From: Acidobacteriota bacterium
GTDB lineage: Bacteria > Acidobacteriota > UBA6911
Assembly: GCA_017860075.1 (NCBI GenBank)
Contig: JAFNAH010000071.1
Location: forward strand, 1 to 6,851
Direction: 5' to 3'
Length of the DNA stretch: 6,851 nt
Below, piece by piece: positions 5,543 through 6,851 of the stretch (position 1 is its first letter; each line of letters starts with the position of its first letter). Below the pieces are notes generated by a model. It worked only from the letters and a program-made list of their open reading frames with translations. It was not told the origin of the DNA and made no database searches. Made by a program: the position numbers and the translations under genes.

Positions 5543-6547
5543 TCACGATGCGCTGTTGGCCTGCGGATGCAGGGACGGGCGTCCCATGGCACTGTACTTG
5601 CGAAGGCGCGGCAGCCTCACGCTGAAAGTTGACCCACGGCCCGGGCCCGCACTCCACACCCAGACCCTGCCGCCATGATCCTTCACGATGTGACGGACGA
5701 TGTAGAGCCCGAGGCCCGTTCCTCTCTTGTGAGAGGGATTGCCTTCGCCGCGCCAGAACATCTTAAACACGTTCTTGAAATCCTTCCGGGCGATCCCTTC
5801 GCCGCTGTCGATTACTTCAAGGCGACAACTGCGCAGGTCTCTTTGCAGCCGAACACGTATCGTGGACCCGCGAGGAGAGTAGCGCGCGGCATTCTCGATC
5901 AGGTTTGACACGACCACGCGCATCGCCACGCGGTCCATCGCCACGTGTGCATCCGTTCCCTTCTCGAGGAGCACGATGTGCCCGTCCTTCTCGAACAGGT
6001 GCCGGTCCTCCTCGAGAAGCGCTTCCACGAAACGCCGCATGCTCGTGGACTCCAGCGAATAGCGGCCGCGCTGTTTCTCGATCCGTGCCGCCCCGAGGAT
6101 CCGGTTGATGAGGGTGGTAAGCCTCTCCGTGTCGTCGAGCATCATCCCCAGAAATTCCCGGCGCTTCCCGTCGGGAAGGTCCCTGATGACCATCGTTTCC
6201 AGCGCAAGCTGAATGGACGCGACCGGCGACTTGAGTTCGTGGGTGACGTTGGAGACGAAACTGCGCTGCATCTGGTTCAGGCGGTGCTGCTTGTTCCAGT
6301 AGATGAACATCAGCGTGGCGCCGGCCAGGATAAGGGTCAGCAGGATGCCCCCCTCGATGAGCGGTACCCACCAGCCTTCGAGCACAACCTGGGCCCGCAG
6401 CTGTTGAGCCATCTCCTTTACCTGGGCGTTCTTCTCGACATACCACCGGATCCAAACCACCATCAGCAATATCCAGAGCACCTGGATTGACAGGAATATG
6501 GTCACCGGGTGGTAGAGCCAACGGGCCTTGATGTGCAGCGCTCTCAT
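5543..6547 (-). CDS. Membrane sensor histidine kinase
   Basis: The 334-residue protein has two predicted membrane helices (about 13-35 and 62-84) enclosing only about 25 residues, so there is almost no periplasmic sensor domain. No HAMP domain is obvious; a short linker 'NKQHRLNQMQR' leads to the dimerisation/phosphoacceptor domain with H103 in 'FVSNVTHELKSPVASIQ' (H box). The ATPase domain has the N box 'NLIENAARYSP' (215-225), G1 'DSGEGI' (247-252), an F-box-like 'FKMFWRGEGN' and G2 'GTGLGLYI' (276-283). All catalytic motifs are intact. It should autophosphorylate and pass the phosphate to the regulator downstream, whose start overlaps or nearly touches its stop. The kinase-first order is less common than regulator-first in OmpR-type pairs. 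The signal is unknown; the architecture suggests sensing in or at the membrane, or through a partner. Confidence 0.95.
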   Translation of the reverse strand: MRALHIKARWLYHPVTIFLSIQVLWILLMVVWIRWYVEKNAQVKEMAQQLRAQVVLEGWWVPLIEGGILLTLILAGATLMFIYWNKQHRLNQMQRSFVSNVTHELKSPVASIQLALETMVIRDLPDGKRREFLGMMLDDTERLTTLINRILGAARIEKQRGRYSLESTSMRRFVEALLEEDRHLFEKDGHIVLLEKGTDAHVAMDRVAMRVVVSNLIENAARYSPRGSTIRVRLQRDLRSCRLEVIDSGEGIARKDFKNVFKMFWRGEGNPSHKRGTGLGLYIVRHIVKDHGGRVWVWSAGPGRGSTFSVRLPRLRKYSAMGRPSLHPQANSAS

Positions 6548-6664
6548 GACCCTGCAATTCTACTGCGGGAGTCGCGATGCCACAAACCCTCGCTTGCGGG
6601 GGCGAGATGAAGAAGACTACGCGCTCTGCGCCCCAAGGTGAGCCACTTTGCCCCGGGTTACGCT
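6548..6664. other. Intergenic gap between HRDC gene and kinase operon
   Basis: Besides the candidate promoter, the gap has two weak stems: CTCGC/GCGAG (6589-6593/6602-6606, 8-nt loop) and GCGC/GCGC (6621-6624/6628-6631, 3-nt loop). On the minus strand the latter is followed within a few bases by a pyrimidine-rich TCTTCTTC stretch. Neither is a convincing terminator, so read-through from the HRDC gene into the kinase gene is possible. Confidence 0.3.
6557..6585 (-). promoter_or_regulatory. Candidate promoter of the kinase/regulator operon
   Basis: Read on the minus strand, TTGTGG (6585-6580) and TAGAAT (6562-6557) are separated by 17 bases. The -10-like box has five of six consensus bases and the -35-like box keeps TTG. 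Transcription would start at about 6550, only a few bases before the kinase ATG at 6547, implying a very short leader or leaderless message. The weak AGGG just before the ATG could serve only if transcription starts further upstream, for example from the preceding gene. Confidence 0.35.
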
Positions 6665-6851
6665 TCAGGGGCGGAGGATTCGAAGGATTTCAGGACCGAA
6701 CTCCCGAGCCCGCCAGGCCCGCATGCCATCCATCCCGGCCAGGCTGGCATCGTCGGGTGGCGGAGACGCGGCCAGTGCTTCGAGGAGGGAGCCGGGAAAG
6801 ACAACGCCCACATGAAGCTTAAGCTCTTCGGCCTTCGCCTGCCGCCAGGCC
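6665..6851 (-). CDS. C-terminal end of HRDC-domain protein, probably ribonuclease D (partial)
   Basis: Only the last 61 codons are in the window; the gene enters from the right edge and stops with TGA at 6667-6665. The translation 'AWRQAKAEELKLHVGVVFPG' continues 'SLLEALAASPPPDDASLAGM' and 'DGMRAWRAREFGPEILRILRP'. This is the helical pattern of an HRDC domain (WRxxxAxxxxxxxxxVxPxxxLxxLAxxxP...L..M.GMxxWxxxxFGxEIL). HRDC domains end ribonuclease D, a 3'-5' exoribonuclease that trims tRNA and other RNAs, and also occur in RecQ and some other helicases. The terminal position and the FGxEILxxL ending favour ribonuclease D, but the catalytic DEDD domain is outside the window. It is co-directional with the kinase operon, 117 bases upstream of it. 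Confidence 0.65.
   Translation of the reverse strand, partial: AWRQAKAEELKLHVGVVFPGSLLEALAASPPPDDASLAGMDGMRAWRAREFGPEILRILRP

Noticed and set aside
5817..6557. Second minus-strand open frame within the kinase gene
   Set aside because: It is a frame-shifted shadow of the kinase, which carries all H, N, G1 and G2 motifs in its own frame.
6577..6822. Plus-strand open frame at the right edge
   Set aside because: It is antisense to the HRDC coding fragment, and its translation is rich in R, P and G without any motif.
1..6851. CRISPR array, prophage, insertion sequence with transposase, toxin-antitoxin or defence system
   Set aside because: No regularly spaced repeats, transposase or integrase motifs, or defence-type domains were found on either strand.

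Overview
The window looks like a chromosomal segment of a GC-rich bacterium, most likely an acidobacterium or close relative. The best taxonomic pointer is the secreted von Willebrand factor A protein at 2139-3128. Its N-terminal 'xxGLTxDDFxVFEDxKPQKIxYF' block and C-terminal 'GQYSLAYTPEN...GYYAP' block are typical of the acidobacterial VWFA-related family. The small cytoplasmic HxxxCxxC protein and the hairpin-rich left edge also fit that group. The taxonomic call is an inference from protein style; no rRNA is present.

Layout from left to right. Positions 1-171 are a hairpin-rich, apparently non-coding repeat-like element cut by the window edge. A good sigma-70-type promoter (245-273) follows, then a coiled-coil/C4 zinc-ribbon protein (395-1105, COG1579 type). 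After a gap of about 140 bp comes a secreted protein made of three POTRA-like domains with no beta-barrel (1243-2127). Its stop codon abuts the VWFA gene (2139-3128), so the two look like one translational unit working in the envelope. A small zinc-finger protein of anti-sigma type (3197-3427, minus) then lies head to head with a short protein that has only a sigma-region-4-like helix-turn-helix (3448-3825, plus). A family 2 glycosyltransferase (3965-4744, plus) follows and converges with a two-component operon on the minus strand: histidine kinase (6547-5543) first, then OmpR-type response regulator (5534-4821). At the right edge the last 61 codons of an HRDC-domain protein, probably ribonuclease D, run on the minus strand (6851-6665). 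That fragment is incomplete at the window edge but is clearly coding.

Functionally the window is mostly envelope biology (POTRA and VWFA proteins, a sugar transferase) plus signalling (kinase/regulator, anti-sigma-like/sigma-like pair). I see no phage, CRISPR, toxin-antitoxin or restriction system. The least ordinary points are the barrel-less POTRA protein joined to a VWFA gene, the divergent pair of a zinc-finger protein and a sigma-4-only protein, and the structured repeat at the left end.
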